Source: Cellulosimicrobium composti
GTDB taxonomy: Bacteria > Actinomycetota > Actinomycetes > Actinomycetales > Cellulomonadaceae
Length of the DNA stretch: 36,569 nucleotides
Direction: 5' to 3'
Assembly (NCBI RefSeq): GCF_009711085.1
Contig: NZ_WMKA01000017.1
Location: 1 to 36,569, forward strand
Below are positions 34,281-36,569 of the stretch, one piece after another (within the stretch, counting starts at the first letter, position 1; each line of letters starts with the position of its first letter). The notes under the pieces are model-generated. The model was given only the letters and a program-made list of their open reading frames with translations. It had not been told where the DNA came from and did no database searches. Made by a program: the position numbers and the translations under genes.

Positions 34281-36043
34281 GCGGGAACTCCTTCGAGGGT
34301 GCGCGCGGCGCGCGGCGTGGTGGTCAGGGTGAGCCAGCCGCCGGAGAGATTGCGCGCGTCGAGGCCGGCGGCGAGCAGGACACGGGTGGCGAGGTAGGAC
34401 CGCACGCCGCTCGCGCAGTGCACGGCGACGGGGCGCCCCGCCGCGGCGGCGCGCACCTCGTCGAGCCGCTCGCGCAGCTCGGTGTGCGGCACGTTGAGGG
34501 CGCCGTCGAGGTAGCCGCCGGCGTGCTCGGCGCGCGACCGGACGTCGAGCACGAGCGACGTCGCGACGACCTCGTCGAGGTCGGCCGCGTGCCACTGCGG
34601 CATGGTGCCGTCGAGCACGTTCTGCGCGACGAACCCCAGCATGTTGACGACGTCCTTGGGGGCACCGTAGGGCGGGGCGTACGCGAGCTCGAGCTCCGCG
34701 AGGTCGTCGGCCGTGAGCCCGGCGCGCAGCGCGGTCGCGAGCACGTCGATGCGCTTGTCCACCCCCGCACGGCCCACGGCCTGCGCGCCGAGCAGGCGGC
34801 CGTCGGGCCCGAAGCTCGCCGTCACGTGGACCGGCTCGGCGCCGGGGAACCAGCCGGCGTGGTGGGCCGCGTGGACGCGCACCTGCTCGTGCACGACGTC
34901 GGCCGCCGCCAGGGTCGCGTGGCTCGGCCCGGTCACGGCGGCGGTGAGGCCGAACACGCGCACGATCGCCGTCCCGAGCACGGGCGCCTGCGGTGTCCTC
35001 CGGTGGCCCAGCATCGAGTCCGCGGCGCGCCGGCCCTGGCGGTTGGCCGGGCCGGCGAGCGGGACGGGGCCCGTCGCGCCGGTGACCGCGTGCACGACCT
35101 CGACGGCGTCGCCGACGGCCCACACGTGCGGGTCGGACGTGCGCTGGTCGGCGTCGACGCGGATCGCGCCCCGCTCGCCGAGCGCGAGCCCGGCCGCCGC
35201 CGCGAGGTCGCTCGCGGGCCGCACCCCGACGCTCACGAGCACCACGTCGGCGTCGAGGGCGGTGCCGTCCGTGAGCTCGAGCGCGACGGCGTGGTCCGCG
35301 CCCTCGGGCTGCGGCACGACGGCGCTCGCGGAGGTCCCGAGGTGGAGCCCGACGCCGTGGTCGCGGAGCACGTCCGCGAGCAGCGGCGCGAGGTCGGGCT
35401 CCAGCGGCGGCAGCACCTGGTCGGCGCGCTCGACGACGTCGACCGTGAGACCACGGCCGACGAGCGCCTCCACGGCCTCGAGCCCGATGAAGCCTGCGCC
35501 GACGACGACGGCCCGCAGCGGGGCCGTGCGACCCGCGGCGACCTCCGCCTCGAGCTGCGCGAGCCGGGCCGACAGGGCGTCGAGGTCCGACATGGTCCGC
35601 AGCGTGTGCACGGCCGGGTGGTCGAGGCCCGCGACGGGCGGGAGGACGGTGGTCGCGCCGGGCGCGAGGAGGAGCGCGTCGTAGCCGAGCTCGTACGCGC
35701 CGTCCTCGGCGGCGACGGTGACCGTGCGCGCCGCGCGGTCGATCGCGGTGACGCGGTGACGCGTCCGCACGTCGAGGTCGAGGCTCGCGCGGAGCGAGGC
35801 GGGCGTGTGCAGCAGCAGGGCGTCGCGCTCCGCGATCTCGCCCGCCACCTGGTACGGCAGGCCGCAGCCCGCGAACGAGACGTGGTCGGACTGCTCGAGC
35901 ACGATGATCGACGCGCGCTCGTCGAGGCGGCGGGCGCGCGCGGCGGCGCTCATGCCGCCCGCGACGCCGCCGACGACGACGATGCGGCGGGCGCCGTCGG
36001 GGTCGGACGGGTGGGTCGTCGAGCCGGGGGTCGAGGGGATCAT
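34277..36043 (-). CDS. FAD-dependent CoA-disulfide/persulfide reductase fused to rhodanese (CoADR-RHD)
   Basis: This is a 588-residue flavoprotein. The ATG at 36043 is fixed by a leaderless promoter; earlier in-frame codons are upstream of it. The FAD motif is VVVGGVAGGMSAAARARRLD. The single catalytic Cys60 is in SFAGCGLPYQ, the CoA-disulfide reductase signature. The NAD(P)H motif VVVGAGFIGLEAVEAL is near 180, and VWAVGDAVE is the second FAD motif. A dimerisation domain follows, then a C-terminal rhodanese domain (~485-580) with LVLDVRSRAEHAGGYL and HCASGVRS (Cys543). Such fusions (Bacillus CoADR-RHD, Shewanella Npsr) reduce CoA persulfide, polysulfide or CoA disulfide with NAD(P)H. It is first gene of the sulfur operon. 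Confidence 0.93.
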   Translation of the reverse strand: MIPSTPGSTTHPSDPDGARRIVVVGGVAGGMSAAARARRLDERASIIVLEQSDHVSFAGCGLPYQVAGEIAERDALLLHTPASLRASLDLDVRTRHRVTAIDRAARTVTVAAEDGAYELGYDALLLAPGATTVLPPVAGLDHPAVHTLRTMSDLDALSARLAQLEAEVAAGRTAPLRAVVVGAGFIGLEAVEALVGRGLTVDVVERADQVLPPLEPDLAPLLADVLRDHGVGLHLGTSASAVVPQPEGADHAVALELTDGTALDADVVLVSVGVRPASDLAAAAGLALGERGAIRVDADQRTSDPHVWAVGDAVEVVHAVTGATGPVPLAGPANRQGRRAADSMLGHRRTPQAPVLGTAIVRVFGLTAAVTGPSHATLAAADVVHEQVRVHAAHHAGWFPGAEPVHVTASFGPDGRLLGAQAVGRAGVDKRIDVLATALRAGLTADDLAELELAYAPPYGAPKDVVNMLGFVAQNVLDGTMPQWHAADLDEVVATSLVLDVRSRAEHAGGYLDGALNVPHTELRERLDEVRAAAAGRPVAVHCASGVRSYLATRVLLAAGLDARNLSGGWLTLTTTPRAARTLEGVPA

Positions 36044-36049
36044 GCTCCG

Positions 36050-36055
36050 ACGATA
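36050..36055 (-). promoter_or_regulatory. Leaderless -10 element of the sulfur operon
   Basis: On the minus strand TATCGT is followed by CGGAGC (6 nt) and ATG 36043. A possible -35 (TTGCCG, 36080-36075) has an unusually long 19-bp spacer. Confidence 0.65.
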
Positions 36056-36068
36056 CCCCGGGGGGTAT
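36053..36068. promoter_or_regulatory. CsoR/CstR-type operator over the -10 element
   Basis: ATACCCC-GG-GGGGTAT is a perfect 7-bp inverted repeat with a 2-bp centre. It corresponds to the G-tract operators with TACC/GGTA ends used by the CsoR/RcnR/CstR family. It overlaps the first half of the TATCGT -10 of the reductase gene, so repressor binding would block initiation. I found no second copy in the window. Confidence 0.75.
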
Positions 36069-36183
36069 CCCTCACGGCAAATGGACGGGCTGAGAGGTCG
36101 GTCACCGGACGCGCCGGGCAGTGGCGCGGGCCGCTCACAGCCGACGGACAGCCGTGGCATCCCCACAGCACACGCCTGCTCCG

Positions 36184-36189
36184 TAGACA
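36184..36189 (+). promoter_or_regulatory. Possible leaderless -10 element of the last gene
   Basis: TAGACA with a 6-nt gap to ATG 36196 has the spacing of the other leaderless promoters. It lacks the final T. Confidence 0.35.
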
Positions 36190-36195
36190 CGGCCC

Positions 36196-36569
36196 ATGAG
36201 CACCCCCACCTCGCACCTCGCCTCGTCAGCCTCGTCCGCGCCGCCCGCGTCCCGACGCCGACGACGGTGGCGTGCCGCGCTCGTCACCGCCCTCGCGGTG
36301 CTGCTCCCGCTGGGTGGCGCCACGGCGTGGGCGCTGGACCGGTTCGTCGTCGAGCACGTCGAGATCGACGACGTGTCGGCGTACGAAGCCTCGCAGGGCC
36401 TCGACGCGGGCGGGGCATCGGGCCAGGGGGCGACCGCGGACGACGGCGCGGGCGCCTCGACCGGCACCTCGGCGGCCACCTCCGCGGGCACCGGGACGGT
36501 CGACGGCGACACGTACACGTCCGACGCCACGAGCATCACGGTCTCCCGGGTGACCACCGGGTCGGGGGG
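36196..36569 (+). CDS. Signal-anchored extracytoplasmic protein, N-terminal part (possibly phosphodiester glycosidase family)
   Basis: The frame is open from ATG 36196 to the window end (124 codons). A Ser/Ala-rich start with an Arg cluster (ASRRRRRWR, ~19-27) precedes one hydrophobic helix (~28-47, ALVTALAVLLPLGGATAWAL), a signal anchor or uncleaved signal. Then come DRFVVEHVEIDDVSAYEASQ, a Gly/Ala/Ser/Thr-rich linker, and the start of a domain (DTYTSDATSITVSRVTTGSG). That opening resembles, from memory, actinobacterial phosphodiester glycosidase (NAGPA-like) proteins, but the catalytic domain lies beyond the window. The family call is therefore tentative; the membrane topology is clear. It is divergent from the sulfur operon (152 bp between starts). 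Confidence 0.6.
   Translation, partial: MSTPTSHLASSASSAPPASRRRRRWRAALVTALAVLLPLGGATAWALDRFVVEHVEIDDVSAYEASQGLDAGGASGQGATADDGAGASTGTSAATSAGTGTVDGDTYTSDATSITVSRVTTGSG

Overview
The window is GC-rich chromosomal DNA, with strong G/C bias at third codon positions and many GTG starts. It contains a primary sigma factor next to a DUF7455 zinc-ribbon gene and an actinobacterial-type topoisomerase subunit B, a divergent glgC/glgM-like pair, DUF3099, SURF1 and an InhA-like FabI. This points to an actinobacterium of the order Micrococcales, probably a Cellulomonas/Cellulosimicrobium/Promicromonosporaceae-type organism. That assignment rests on protein family resemblance recalled from memory, not on a search. 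I see no transposase, integrase, tRNA, rRNA or CRISPR array. The window looks like ordinary core chromosome plus a few accessory operons.

Layout. 1-9.6 kb: tail of a DUF4192 gene, a universal stress protein, sigA, DUF7455, parE/gyrB-like, a DUF4430 lipoprotein overlapping a membrane protein (possible corrinoid uptake pair), DUF2200, a VOC/DHFR-like pair and an unknown lipoprotein. 9.6-19.1 kb: B12-dependent methionine synthase metH divergent from a double-GNAT protein, a YpfJ-type zinc metallopeptidase, an ABC-F ATPase, and a tightly overlapping DUF3099/Cys-rich/SURF1 operon. 19.2-24.9 kb: fabG-fabI-histidine phosphatase on the plus strand, converging on glgC-serB; glgC is divergent from a GlgM-like glycosyltransferase. 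24.9-28.5 kb: an unknown 273-residue protein back-to-back with an ABC ATPase, then nfeD and an SPFH gene. 28.6-33.3 kb: an autoregulated TetR gene followed by a two-gene heterodimeric ABC exporter. 33.4-36.04 kb: a minus-strand sulfur/persulfide operon. At the right edge is the start of a secreted or membrane-anchored protein.

The most interesting unit is 33385-36068. It comprises a CoA-disulfide/persulfide reductase fused to rhodanese, a single-domain rhodanese, a 38-residue Cys-rich microprotein and a CsoR-family repressor that keeps both sensor cysteines but lacks the copper-binding histidine. A near-perfect CsoR-type operator overlaps the -10 element of the operon's leaderless promoter. 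I read this as a persulfide-responsive (CstR-like) detoxification operon with an uncharacterised small protein inside it.

A second theme is promoter architecture. About a dozen transcription units have a TANNNT -10 element ending exactly 6-8 nt before an ATG/GTG start, which is the signature of leaderless mRNAs. In one case two such promoters lie back-to-back within a 27-bp divergent intergenic region. The primary sigma gene also has an exact GGAAT-N18-GTT (SigR/SigH-type) motif in its long leader.
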